From positions 22,001 through 86,000 of the forward strand of contig QAOA01008149.1 in the NCBI GenBank assembly GCA_003255065.1: a stretch of 64,000 nt of DNA. Direction: 5' to 3'. Below the pieces are notes generated by a model. That model saw only the letters and a program-made list of their open reading frames with translations. It searched no databases and was not told where the DNA came from. Both the position numbers and the translations under genes were made by a program. Positions 44,443-56,535 of the stretch are shown one piece after another; the first letter of the stretch is position 1, and the number at the start of each line of letters is the position of its first letter. The stretch is from Cercis canadensis (lineage: Eukaryota; Streptophyta; Magnoliopsida; Fabales; Fabaceae).

Positions 44443-44782
44443 CTATGTTCCTTTCTTCGCGGAATCCTCATTCCACCAGAGTTCACCAAAGTTGATTCCT
44501 CCATTGCCGGTCCCCGTCACGTCACCAGTTACATTGGTCAAACCTCTTACTTTTTTCGTGCCAGCAGCAGCTGGAACATTATCGCCACCAGCTGAACCAT
44601 CAAGCTTTCCAACTGCTTCGGCAAGCTTAAGAACTGCTTCTGCCTGTTGGTTAAGGTCAGAGCCTGGTTTGTTTGGTTGACGTGTACTGCCAGCTCAAGT
44701 GGAATTAAAGAGCATTAGGTTTTAAATTCAAAATAAACAGTAATGGTTAACTCAAGCTTTTTTCTTTAGAAATGGTTTTCAA

Positions 44783-44817
<35 letters not shown>

Positions 44818-45301
44818 NTTTTTTTTTTTTTTCTTGTTTACAGATTTCCAATTCTTTTAAAAAAAAAATAATACTTGCCATTAGTGGGATTCTTTTTTCC
44901 TGTTTTGTTTGCAGCTAACTGCTCATAATTTTTTAATCTTGGCATAAAAAGCAGTTCATATCTAGGGTTCTAGACATTTGATATAGCAAAATACTAAATG
45001 GGCAGCTCGATCTTATTCAAATATGACTTGTAATACATAATAATATGCTAGACAATAATAGATATTATTGAATTAACAGTTGTGAGTCTTCTTCATTAAT
45101 TTTTGCTTCAAGTTATGAAATGATTCATGCTTACCCTTTGCCAGCAGGTGCCGCCTCCCCGAAGTTGATAAGGCCGTTAGCGTGACCCTTGACTATTCCC
45201 GTCACATTGGCAATACCTTTGATATCCTCCGGGCGATCAGCTTTAGCCTGCGGTTGATCTGGTTGGCTACCAAAGAGCAATCCGGATACAAAGGAAAACA
45301 T
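44443..45301 (-). CDS. Small tandem-family gene, copy 3 (two exons, 136 aa)
   Basis: Exon 1 is 45301-45135 (donor GTAAGC), exon 2 is 44686-44443 (acceptor CTGGCAG, stop TAG). Spliced, it gives 136 residues. Exon 1: MFSFVSGLLFGSQPDQPQAK, then DIKGIANVTGIVKGHANG and LINFGEAAPAGKG. Exon 2: QQAEAVLKLAEAVGKLDG, then KKVRGLTNVTGDVTGTGNGG, INFGELWWNEDSAKKGT. Splice sites, phase (AAA-GG/T) and both copies of the glycine/asparagine motif agree with copy 2, while the C-terminal tails differ. The intron contains a poly-T run with an N (44788-44832). All copies lie on the minus strand. Function unknown; the LKLAEAVGKL stretch could form a short amphipathic helix. Confidence 0.7.
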
Positions 45302-45400
45302 TGAATGCTCAACTTGAAAAATTGGAAAAGTAAAATTAAACCAGTATGTTTATTTGATTAGCTTTAGATTACTTTGGTATGTGTTAGCAGGAAATGCCTC

Positions 45401-45412
45401 ATTTTATAGATC
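45401..45412 (-). promoter_or_regulatory. TATA box of small gene copy 3
   Basis: Minus-strand TCTATAAAAT about 100 bp upstream of the ATG at 45301. Confidence 0.55.
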
Positions 45413-45769
45413 TATCGAGTAGGGCCGGGGAATATTATTGCCTACCAACTACCAAGTACTCCATTACCTATATTTTTTTGTTGCCATTCAATAAAGCAAT
45501 TAGTCAAGGAAGTGTTTCATACGTGGGTTTATTTTCTGATTTGCTTTTGGGGCGTTAGAATTAAGAAATCCTGAAAACTAAGTTTTTATAACAAAATCAT
45601 GCGTAGTAATATTTTTCGAGTTTAAATTATCAAGAAATCGATAACTATAATGAGTTTTAAGATTTTGGATATCAAATGCCTTCTGAAAGTATCAATTTAT
45701 ACGTACGTCAATAGAAAATTTATTGCTTAACTTAGAAAAATATTTAAGACAATCTTGGAAAAGAAATTT

Positions 45770-47150
45770 GCCTTAATTTTTTTCTTTTGGTGATTCTCCC
45801 TTGTTGCTTTTCGGACGGAAAGAGAACATGTGCAAAAGACATAACCTTGGTAGAATGACATAGATTAACAATCTTAAACAACCTATTCTATACATTAACA
45901 CTAATATCTACTTGGATAGAATGAGTCCCAATGAAGGGACATATTTGACCAAGATCATTAACACAAATCATCATCGAGTGAATTATGCAAGATGGTAATC
46001 ATCATTGGCGATCAATGAATTATGGAAGATGCTAATCATCATCAAGTAATGTCAGCATAATTAACAAATGTTAACAATTGGATAATTGGACAAAATTACT
46101 CCAATTGAAAAACTAGAATAGGTAATATTGGTAATGATAATCAAGGTTAGGATGACTATTTGTTTTTTAAATTGAAGACACAAGCTATAATTAAACCTTC
46201 ATGTAATTCGAAAATATTATATAAATTTAAGAAAGTGCCAAGATTTAAAAATTATACTTGAACTTAGTTTCATTTTAACATAAACCTGCAATTTCAAGAT
46301 ATTTTTTTCAGTTACATATGACAAGGAGATTTGAACATATGATCTCCTAAACCTCTCACTACTAGATCTTACCTAGTGGCTTAATTTCAAGATATTTATG
46401 ATTTGCTTCCAAGTAAAATGATACAATTAAACATTTTCTTTTAGAAAATATAATTAATCTCTACACGAGTAACTAAACTTTAATATGTTGTTGACTTGAA
46501 GGTACCTTCCAATAATTATTAAATATAAATAATGATTTCATATACTAGTAAATAATGAATTTTTCAATTGAGATTAATCTTAACATAGATATATCCTCTA
46601 AATGAGATTAATCCAATTGAACTTGCAATTGAATTATGGATAGTTTCAATTTAGATCAATTTTCTAAAAGCCGATTTGTGAAATAGCACATATTATTAAC
46701 CTTTTAGCTATGAGTGAAATGTAATGAAAAGGTGTTATGTTCTTAAGTGAAATCTAATTAATCTAAGTCTTATGTTCATAAGTATGAGAAATCTCTTCTA
46801 AAAAAAAGTCATGTGAAATTTGATTTGTAAGTGGTATTTTTTTCTAATTAATGTAGGTGTTATTTTTCTTGTACCCAATATTAATAAATTTTCCTTAAAA
46901 GAAAAAAGTAATGTGTAAACTGTGGTGGATGTGCAATTAAAGAAAATACCATGGCTTTAAACAAAAATTTCAATCTATTTCTACTTGCTATACTTTAACC
47001 GGTTGAAGTTTTTACTACGGGAGGTGTCACGTCAGCTTGGTAAGCTTACCATATCCAATACATCGGTAAGGTATTATGCACCTCGAATCTCATTCCTTCC
47101 TGGCCACTTGGCTATGCCCAAGTGTCTATTTGATAAGGAAGAATATTAAT
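45770..47150. other. AT-rich insertion or rearranged stretch in unit 3
   Basis: No counterpart in units 1 or 2 for most of 45770-46930; no open frame or element ends that I can define. From 46945 unit-like sequence resumes ('aaaataccatggct'). Confidence 0.4.
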
Positions 47151-47221
47151 GAGAATATTTAAGATAGTCTTAGAAATATTTATTTTTAAAAATTTTATAT
47201 GCATAAGAATATAATATAAAA

Positions 47222-47510
47222 TACGAAACTATTATTTTCATACTTTAGTTTGTTAATAACACATATTTTTTAATATTTAAATATGATATAGACTAAATTA
47301 TCCTCATTCAAAAAGAAAAAGTTTTTAAAATTTAACTCATCATAATATTCTTTCTAACTCTTATTAATTATAGTTTTAGTTTGAATATATGATTAGTCAA
47401 TTTTAAAAACTTTTTATTTTTGAATGAGGGTAATTTAGTCTATATATATATTTAAACATTAAAGGGAGTGTGATATTAGCAAATTAAGGTGTGAAAATAT
47501 CAACTCCCTA
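47222..47510. mobile_element. MITE-like element with imperfect inverted ends
   Basis: The left end 'tattttcatactttagttt' and the complement of the right end 'tattttcacaccttaattt' match over about 35 bp; the centre holds 'gactaaattatcctcattc' and its complement near 47430. It interrupts sequence that is continuous in unit 2 ('gatataaaatatttatttg', 40053-40071). Confidence 0.6.
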
Positions 47511-48345
47511 TGAAATATTTATTTAAATCAGAAAATGTTGAATCTTGATAAAATCTGTCAAAAGTTTCCCTTATTAATGAGTTATTATTTGCCCACTTGG
47601 CTATAGTCTTTCCTTGTCCTTTGAAATGCATTCAATTTGAGTGGTGAGGGAATTCATGCTAATGACAACTTTCAAAAAGATTTAAAGAGAATCCCTTTTT
47701 GCAAGTGAACGCTTTCTTTATTCACATTCCTGGGTCATTTTCGGCAAATGTCTGGTTATAGTGCTTTCTTTTCTGTTTTAATCCTATGTGAAACACAGAT
47801 TTTTCCCTTATCAATGAGTTATTATTCGAATTTCATTGCTTCCTGGTCACTTGGATATGGTCTTTCCTTGTGCTTTCAAACCCAATCGATTTGTGTAGTA
47901 AGGGAATTTGTTCCGTGCATCAATTTTTTATCTGAGATATAATTGCCCTTCATTATTTCTTTTTATGATATGATCTTGTGTCCACATACATCAATTTTGT
48001 TTAATATCCGGAATGAGAAGAATATGATACGACTAGTGAAAGGATTATTGAATACTGTGAAAAGCCACCTGCTTTGAAAAAGATAAATTATGCATTGTCC
48101 CCCCTCATCTACAGAAGTTTTCAAGAGAGAATCTCTTTTTGCAAGTGATCGTTTTCTTTTTGCAATGACTGGTTGTAGTCCTGTCTTTTCCTTTTTGCAA
48201 GTGAAGAAAAACCAAAATGCACTCAAGAACTTTCTTCTTTTTAATTGTGTGAGAATCTTGACAGGCCCTAGCTCCCTAGAAATCAAAATTGTCAACCCAG
48301 AGTAGTGTAAAATCATGACAACCATAACAGTCCAAGCAACCTACT

Positions 48346-49375
48346 ATAATTCACCAAGAATTCTTCTTCCCCACTACAAATGGAAAGAGTACTAGCTCGC
48401 GAATTTCAAAAATCCAAAATTGGAAATAGCACAGCCACTTTTAGAGATATAACCATCATATCTCCCTTCAAAAAAGAGACCAATAGACGAAAAGGTAAAA
48501 CTAAGAGTAAAACCCTTTTTTGTCAATAAAAAATATAGGCATAGACAATTTAGCCTCTCAAAGATTTTTAGTACCACTTCAATTCATAAAAGATACCTAT
48601 ATCCATCAAAATATTCCTCTATTTAGTTTCCTTTAAAGTGTGTTTGGGAGTTTGAAGTGAGAGGAAAAGAAATGAGAGGAGAGGACTAAAGTTTTCCTCT
48701 CCCTTGTTTGAGAGATTTAATTTAAAAAATGAAAGGAAACTGATAGGTAAGTAGCAATCCCCGCACTTCTTTTTTTGTTCCATTTCTGTGTTGCTCTAAA
48801 TTGAGGGGTCTGAAGAGGAAAACTGCTACAATGATTATTATAACCCTTCTCTTAAAAAAAAATCCTTACCCATATCCAACATAAAGCCCCAGTGGGTTTC
48901 TTTCTATTTACTGGTTCTTTTGTCAGCCATGACTAAATACAGAATAAACTTGATTCTGAAAATCATTAGATAATGGCTGAGAGGTTTCTTTCTATTTAAT
49001 GGTTGTTATTTCAACCATGACTCGCTGCTGAAACCTCTATTTGAAAGCTATTTGATCATTTATTACATTTGGCTTTGAAGTTAATTATATATGGTGGATG
49101 ATGTTTATGTAAATAAATTATCAAATTGTTCTTCAATTGCATCTCTTAAGTATGCTAGCATGTGGAATTTATTAAGGAATCATGATGAAGGTTATGAGAG
49201 GGACATTGTCCTGTTTTTATAGAATTTAATGAACATACTCAATAAACAATGCACTTTGAAATTCTAAGTTGTCCTTAAAATATTGGTTTGATGCTGTTTG
49301 CTTCCTATTCCCTTCTTCCCCGTTGCATAATTGAATGAGACCTAATTGAGAATATTGAAATATCAACATGAATGC
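48346..49375. other. Noncoding, possible MITE pieces
   Basis: At 48503 'gagtaaaacccttttttgtc' resembles the end of the foldback element at 37091, but no second end is found. At 48641 'gtgtgtttgggagtttgaa' resembles a MITE terminus. Otherwise nothing is recognised. Confidence 0.35.
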
Positions 49376-50793
49376 TGATAAGCCGGTTTTATACCACTTA
49401 TCTCATATTATTCTTGCTTGATTTTTGTTCACTCTTGAGTATCTTAGGGTAGGTTTTCACAATTTAAGTCTCTTTTTTGTAGGTTTATGTTTTGGGAACC
49501 TTGGAAGCCATTTCGGAGCAATTTGGTGCAAGAAAGAAGTAAAATCATGCAGTTTGAAATTGAAGACAGGACCTAGGGCGCTGCAACACCCCAGCACGAT
49601 GATCAGCCAGATTTCAAGGATTTGGGCGCCGCAGCCCCTTTAACCAGGCGCCGCAGCGCCCTATACTAGGTGCCACAGCGCCCTACCATTCGGAATCAGC
49701 AAAACACAGATAGAAACTAGGGCGCCGCAGCTCCCTAGACTAGGCCCCGCAACGCCCACCAGGAGGCCGCAACACCCTCCAGACAAAGAACCAGGGCGCC
49801 GCAGCGCCCAAACCCAAGGCCGCAGCCCCCGATGGTCAAACTCGGTATTTGACTTTTGAACTTTCTAATTTCACTAGGACTCCTAATTTATTTTAATTCC
49901 TTTTTCTCCTAAACTTCCTAGGACCTATAAATAGGACTCTTAAAGTCTAAATTAGGGTTCCACACTTTTTAGAGAAGAGGATTCAAGCTTGAAGATCGAG
50001 ATTTTCGGCATCGAATCGTCCCCTCCCATAGTTCAATTCTTCATCTCTCTCTTGTTACTGATGTCTAATCTGTGTGTAATGTTATTTTCTGCATTTATCA
50101 TGAACTAATCTCACCATCTAGGGTGGAGATGTAGCCTCGCTTAAGATGGATTGTAATTTCTAATGAATTAATCAAAAGACCATCTTCTTAAATTGACTTC
50201 TTGATCTCCGTACTTAATGCTTCTGTTTGACTGGTCATCAATTTAGATGAGCAGGTAATTACAATAATACTGGAAAGTTAGTTGTGATTGAGGACCAGAG
50301 GGATTAAGAACATAGATTCCATAAGGGATAGGAATATACCCTTATGATCTATGTAGCTAATAAAAAGAACCATAGAACGAATTGAATTCTGAGATTATTC
50401 GCAATCCACATTGGAATATAGTGGATTCGTAGTTTAGGAATATATTTGCTTGACCTTGGGAAAGGCTAATGAATGACTTAGGGTTCTTGGCTATCAATTA
50501 GGAAGATTGTTGTTGATTAATGAATTAGGGATAAGAATCTAGACTAGCTACGGTGAAATCGACATCCTAGATATTTTCTCACCATATTCTTACTCATTTT
50601 TATAAGTGATTGTTCTTTGTTTACAATTTTTCATTCAATTATCATCAAAATTCACCTATCAATTGTCTAGATAAAATTAGAATACACATAATTTTGGTAC
50701 TTAGTAACCATAGTCTCCGTGGGACGATAATTAATCTCACTTCTTTATTACTTAATTACGGCACGTACACTTGCGTTCACATTTTTCGTAACA
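49376..50793 (+). mobile_element. Solo LTR (1418 bp), gypsy-type, target duplication AATGC
   Basis: TGATAAGCCGG at the start, TTCGTAACA at the end, flanked by AATGC at 49371-49375 and 50794-50798. Near the end is 'gtctccgtgggacgata', a phrase common in plant gypsy LTR tails. No internal region is present, so it is a product of LTR-LTR recombination. It holds the GC-rich repeat cluster listed separately. Confidence 0.8.
49575..49840. repeat. GC-rich palindromic repeats inside the solo LTR
   Basis: About nine spaced copies of a motif like GGCGCCGCAGCGCCC or its variants occur in otherwise AT-rich sequence (near 49573, 49630, 49649, 49670, 49710, 49740, 49765, 49795, 49820). GGCGCC and GGGCG...CGCCC are self-complementary. 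They are likely heavily CpG-methylated and may form hairpins. Confidence 0.75.
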
Positions 50794-50798
50794 AATGC

Positions 50799-51968
50799 TT
50801 TGATGCCAGGTTAGGTATAGGTAAAAACTCTGAGTCTCAGGCTAGTTTATTGTGCTGAATAATAACTGCATTTTCAGTTAGTGAAAATTCTCATTTTCAC
50901 CACCATTTTTTTTTATTAACTTATTATTTATTTATCTATCTATGTATGTATCTATCTGTATATTTCAAATTGAGATACATCGAGCAAGTTAAGTCACCCT
51001 AATAACTTGAGGTTCCTAAATCAGTTAAGAGAATTGATAGTAGTCTAAGTGGCCCATTTAACAAGGTTTGTACACTATTTTACGTATTACAAAGTATAAT
51101 AGAAAGTATGACATGATAATTTGATAAGCTACTCTGAAATCTGAATTACCCTAACATTTCTTTTATTCAATAAATTTATTGATTGGGGTGAAAGAAAGTT
51201 GTTTTAGTCAAAACTCAAAAGTTTGACCATTAGGAAACAAATGGAACCTGAGTCAAGCCGCCCTTCTCAAGTGGCTTGTTATTGGTTTATGGACAAGATG
51301 GCTTATCAGCAATCCCAATTGAAAAATAGCATAAACAGCAGATCATTATTCATCTTAGTTGCCTGACTTAGGATTAAACTTCCTTGGTATAGAGAAGTTA
51401 TCTTGTTAGTGCCCATATCATTTAAGTTCAAGGAAGAAACAAGGGTGTATAGGCGATGGGAACTCGATAGGACACTGAGTATCAGTAATTCATAAAGCAC
51501 ACAAATACTGGCATGCACCCAGTCAGCTTGTGTTACTTCAAGAGGAAATGTAAGAATCATTTGGCTGGTTTTCTGATGGCGGATATCACATAAAGCCTGA
51601 GTACCAAAGTACTACAGGTAATTTATGCAGAGATTGCTGCTATTCTATATTTTATCACTCTGGATATGATTCCAGGGAAATTTGCTACTTCATATGTCAT
51701 TTCCACATGCTTCTTCTGCAATTTTAAGTCAAATTTTTAGTTTGCAACGTTGCCAAATAGTGGGTCACTGTCTTATTGGTTTATGAAAGTGCTTAGCTCA
51801 CATCCCATATACCTTGTATTGCAAAATTGTATCCAAACAAACTATGGATAATCTATGTTTGCTAATATACTACCTTGTGTTGCAGAATACTCTACCAGTT
51901 TGGCTTATTGCTTATTTTTTAATAAAAAGTTTTTCCTTGAAATACCTATTTTTATTTTTATTTTTTAG
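50799..51968. other. Noncoding, with a TATC-type microsatellite
   Basis: A tatc/tatg microsatellite lies at about 50925-50965. No gene is seen except possible upstream exon sequence of the Harbinger copy near its right edge ('tttttttag' acceptor-like at 51961-51968). Confidence 0.45.
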
Positions 51969-53594
51969 ATGGATAATCAAGGAGATGAGAGAATTATTGC
52001 AGTCTTTAGATGGAGAGAAAGTCGTCAAAGGGCTATTGTTCAAGTTGTATGCCTTATAGTTTATTGGTATTTAATTCAAAAGTGCTCGAGGACTAAGCAG
52101 ATTGATTGACTGTAGTTTGAGTTTAGAAAAAAAAAAAAAAACATATGAGCAGAACTAATGGTAAAAATATCTACTATTGAAAGAAGTCGTAATATAATAA
52201 GAATGAGACCTAAAGTTTTTTTAGATTAGCGTTCTAAGTTAGAAAGAATGGGTATTCTTCTACCAGTACAACGGGCAACTGTAGAAGAACAAGTTGTCAA
52301 AACACTTTACATTTTGACAAATCGTGAGATCCAATTCTGGTTTTGACGTTCTAGTTGAGAGTTACTGGAAATACTCCAAGAGGGGGGTAAATAGGAGTTT
52401 TCAAAAAATTTAAGCTTATTTGATCTTAAACAAAATTTGTTCAAAGATCTAAACAACATGATAACTAGTTCTAGAATATATGAACTAGTTCTAGAACAGA
52501 ATAAATGAACACAGTAAATTCAAATTCAATTTAACAAAGAACAGCACAAACAAAGCAACCCAGAAAATCACACTAATTCATCACAATCAAAATTGAAATT
52601 CAGTAAGCATATGAAATCAAGAATAGGAGAGAAGAATCAAGACAATCTTAGCCATGAATTTATAGTGGTTCAGTACTAAGCCTACATCCACTTCTCCCAA
52701 TGCTTGGGGTTCCACTAAATTGAGTTTAATTTGTCCAAGCTTCTCCAAGCTTTTACATCCACGGTTATGGTTTCTCTCCAAAGCACACAAAGAACATTCT
52801 CCTTCTAGCATCACCACTAGAAGTAACTCACTGATTTCCTATTGAAATCTAGAGTATAGAACACTTAAATAAGAGTCAAGCTCCATAAACATTTTCTCTA
52901 TCTCTCTCACAGAGAAGATTTTTACAGAGAAGAGTACCTGAGGAAAACGAAGCCGAGTACCGAAAATTTTGAAAGAGAAGAACTACTCTCTCTCTCTAAC
53001 TCTTGCTCTCTCACTTTTCCTATGTCTTCTTCTTATCTTCTGAAGACTTGAAATCCCTCTCTCGAAGGAGAAGCACCATCACGTGAAGGACAATAGCAGC
53101 CCTTGATTTGAAGACAAGTGTCGCACCAAGATAAAAGGAAATTCCACTAACCATTTCTTTTGTCTTGTAGTGACAAAAGAGATGCTTTTTACTAACTTCT
53201 CTTGAAAAGTGGATCTACACCAATTCCCAATAAGAGAAAGCTTTCTTCACAAGTTGAGGTGACCTTCTGACATGCACAAAATAGGCTTACGCATTCCAAA
53301 GTATTCATTCCTAGATCCATGTCAGCATCATTGATTAAATGACTTCAGAAGAATGAGTTAACTAGTTTAAGAACTAGTTCTTACTTAAAAGTAAGAACCA
53401 GTTCTCAACTTTCCTTGCTAACTTGTTCTAAGTAAAACAATAGGCCAAAACATAGATTAGAAGAATTAAAGTCATTTGTTATCATCAAAATAGGATTAGA
53501 GAATTGTGGAGCTAACACTAGTGACACTACAAGTAGGCATTTTCATCATGTGCTTAAATCATTACTTCAAATGGTATTTGGTCCCCCTGTTGCA
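51969..53594 (+). pseudogene. PIF/Harbinger transposase N-terminal part, split by a solo LTR
   Basis: ATG at 51969 follows a splice-acceptor-like TTTTTTTAG and reads MDNQGDERIIAVFRWRESRQ, ending at TGA near 52107. After a poly-A run, 52240-52355 reads RMGILLPVQRATVEEQVVKT and LYILTNREIQFWF, a stop, RSS; past the solo LTR (52356-53516) it continues DTTSRHFHHVLKSLLQMVF. EEQVxxxLxxLxxN and the R-S-x-x-T-x-S-R-H-F block are the helix-turn-helix part of HARBI1-like transposases. The frame carries across the LTR once one CTAGT is removed. Exon end with GTAAGC donor near 53595. Confidence 0.7.
52356..53516 (-). mobile_element. Solo LTR of Sirevirus-like family B, target duplication CTAGT
   Basis: On the minus strand TGTTAGCTCCACAATTC (53516) to AACTCTCA (52356), 1161 bp, flanked by perfect CTAGT at 52351-52355 and 53517-53521. 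It matches the LTR of element B at 60512-61632. No polypurine tract or primer site adjoins it, so it is a true solo LTR, not the 5' LTR of the element that follows, which has the opposite orientation. Confidence 0.85.
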
Positions 53595-56535
53595 GTAAGC
53601 TAATAATTCATATTGTGATATTTGAGATTTGCTGGTTGTAGAACCCGTTGAGGGTTCGTAGTAAGCTAAAAATTAGCTCACATTTTTTTGTTGGTTTAAC
53701 TAACCAAGAGCTAAAGATCTAGTTCACTGTGTTGCAGGAATCGTGAACAACCAGACCGACTCTCATTCATCTCATAAACCACCATTCTTCAATGGAGAAA
53801 ATTACCCTTACTAGAAGCATTGTATGGAAATGTATCTTGAGTCAATTGACTATGAAGTTTGGCAGATTGTCAGAAATTGTCTCACACCATCTACTAACAT
53901 GGTGAATGGAGTAGCAGTTCCAAAAGAAGAACATGAATTCACTGTTGAAGATAAACTTAGATTCACTCTTAATTCTAAAGCTAGGTACAATATTGTGTGT
54001 GCTGTATTTGCAAAAGAATATGAGAACATTGCTTCTTGCAATACTGCAAAGGAAATATGGGATAGACTTGTTGCCATTCATGAAGGAACAAGTCATGTCA
54101 AAGAGGCTAAAATTGACATTTACTCTACTGAATATAAAATGTTTCATATGTCTCAAGACAAATCTCTAGACTCCTTCTTTGCTCGGTTTATGAGCATCAT
54201 CAATAGTCTCAAAGGCCTTGGAAGAGTTTAGTCTCAAAGAGAACAAGTCAAAAAGATCTTGAGATGTTTATCTGACAAATAGATTCTAAAGTTACAGTAN
54301 NNNNNNNNNNNNNNNNNNNNNNNNNNNNNNNNNNNNNNNNNNNNNNNNNNNNNNNNNNNNNNNNNNNNNNNNNNNNNNNNNNNNNNNNNNNNNNNNNNNN
54401 NNNNNNNNNNNNNNNNNNNNNNNNNNNNNNNNNNNNNNNNNNNNNNNNNNNNNNNNNNNNNNNNNNNNNNNNNNNNNNNNNNNNNNNNNNNNNNNNNNNN
54501 NNNNNNNNNNNNNNNNNNNNNNNNNNNNNNNNNNNNNNNNNNNNNNNNNNNNNNNNNNNNNNNNNNNNNNNNNNNNNNNNNNNNNNNNNNNNNNNNNNNN
54601 NNNNNNNNNNNNNNNNNNNNNNNNNNNNNNNNNNNNNNNNNNNNNNNNNNNNNNNNNNNNNNNNNNNNNNNNNNNNNNNNNNNNNNNNNNNNNNNNNNNN
54701 NNNNNNNNNNNNNNNNNNNNNNNNNNNNNNNNNNNNNNNNNNNNNNNAGTAAATTCAAATTCAATTTAACAAAGAACAGCACAAACAAAGCAACCCAGAA
54801 AATCACACTAATTCATCACAATCAAAATTGAAATTCAATAAGCATATGAAATCAAGAATAGGAGAGAAGAATCAAGACAATCTTAGCCATGAATTTATAG
54901 TGGTTCAGTACTAAGGCCTACATCCACTTCTCCCAATGCTTGGGGTTCCACTAAATCGAGTTTAATTTGTCCAAGCTTCTCCAAGCTTTTACATCCACGG
55001 TTATGGTTTCTCTCCAAAGCTCACAAAGAACATTCTCCTTCTAGCATCACAACTAGAAGTAACTCACTGATTTCCTATTGAAATCTAGAGTATAGAACAC
55101 TTAAATAAGAGTCAAGCTCCATAAACATTTTCTCTCTCTCTCTCTCAGAGAAGATTTTTACAGAGAAGAGTACCTGAGGAAAACGAAGTCGAGTACCGAA
55201 AATTTTGAAAGAGAAGAACTACTCTCTCTCTCTAACTCTTGCTCTCTCACTTTTCCTATTTCTTCTTCTTATCTTCTGAAGACTTGAAATCCCTCTCTCG
55301 AAGGAGAAGCACCATCACGTGAAGGACAATAGCAGCCCTTGATTTGAAGACAGGTGCCGCACGAAGATAAAAGGAAATTCCACTAACCATTTCTTTTGTC
55401 TTGTAGTGACAAAAGAGATGCTTTTTACTAACGTCTCTTGAAAAGTGGATCTACACCAATTCCCAATAAGAGAAAGCTTTCTTCACAAGTTGAGGTGACC
55501 TTCTGACATGCACAAAATAGGCTTACGCATTCCAAAGTATTCATTCCTAGATCCATGTCAGCATCATTGATTAAATGACTTCAGAAGAATGAGTTAACTA
55601 GTTTAAGAACTAGTTCTTACTTAAAAGTAAGAACCAGTTCTCAACTTTCCTTGCTAACTTGTTCTAAGTAAAACAATAGGCCAAAACATAGATTAGAAGA
55701 ATTAAAGTCATTTGTTATCATCAAAATAGGATTAGAGAATTGTGGAGCTAACACTAGTGACACTACAAGTAGGCATTTTCATCATGTGCTTAAATCATTA
55801 CTTCAAATGGTATTTGGTCCCCCTGTTGCAGTAAGCTAATAATTCATATTGTGATATTTGAGATTTGCTGGTTGTAGAACCCGTTGAGGGTTCGTAGTAA
55901 GCTAAAAATTAGCTCACATTTTTTTGTTGGTTTAACTAACCAAGAGCTAAAGATCTAGTTCACTGTGTTGCAGGAATCGTGAACAACCAGACCGACTCTC
56001 ATTCATCTCATAAACCACCATTCTTCAATGGAGAAAATTACCCTTACTAGAAGCATTGTATGGAAATGTATCTTGAGTCAATTGACTATGAAGTTTGGCA
56101 GATTGTCAGAAATTGTCTCACACCATCTACTAACATGGTGAATGGAGTAGCAGTTCCAAAAGAAGAACATGAATTCACTGTTGAAGATAAACTTAGATTC
56201 ACTCTTAATTCTAAAGCTAGGTACAATATTGTGTGTGCTGTATTTGCAAAAGAATATGAGAACATTGCTTCTTGCAATACTGCAAAGGAAATATGGGATA
56301 GACTTGTTGCCATTCATGAAGGAACAAGTCATGTCAAAGAGGCTAAAATTGACATTTACTCTACTGAATATAAAATGTTTCATATGTCTCAAGACAAATC
56401 TCTAGACTCCTTCTTTGCTCGGTTTATGAGCATCATCAATAGTCTCAAAGGCCTTGGAAGAGTTTAGTCTCAAAGAGAACAAGTCAAAAAGATCTTGAGA
56501 TGTTTATCTGACAAATAGATTCTAAAGTTACAGTA
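52512..56535. other. Duplicated contig ends around the N run at 54300-54747
   Basis: 52512-54299 reappears as 54748-56535 at an offset of 2236 bp with very few changes, including the gag start. The 448-N run between them is probably a negative gap. Only one copy of the solo LTR, Harbinger part and gag start should be counted. Confidence 0.9.
54300..54747. other. Assembly gap, 448 Ns
   Basis: Run of N flanked by repeated sequence. Confidence 0.99.

Larger units (their letters stand above)
43879..48345. repeat. Segmental duplication unit 3
   Basis: Carries small gene copy 3 and rearranged upstream sequence. Landmarks shared with unit 2 include 'tttgcttttggggcgttag' (about 45540) and 'gtcagcttggtaagcttacc' (about 47032), but an AT-rich stretch at about 45770-47150 with no match in unit 2 breaks it. 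The right part near 48308-48350 holds the empty target site of the outer copia element. Confidence 0.65.

Noticed and set aside
44492..44680. Plus-strand frame antisense to small gene copy 3
   Set aside because: Shadow of exon 2, as for copy 2.
53824..54231. A tandem pair of gag genes with that at 56060
   Set aside because: The two are the same sequence with constant offset either side of an N run.
54234..54806. Minus-strand open frame across the 448-N gap
   Set aside because: Same artefact of an N run.
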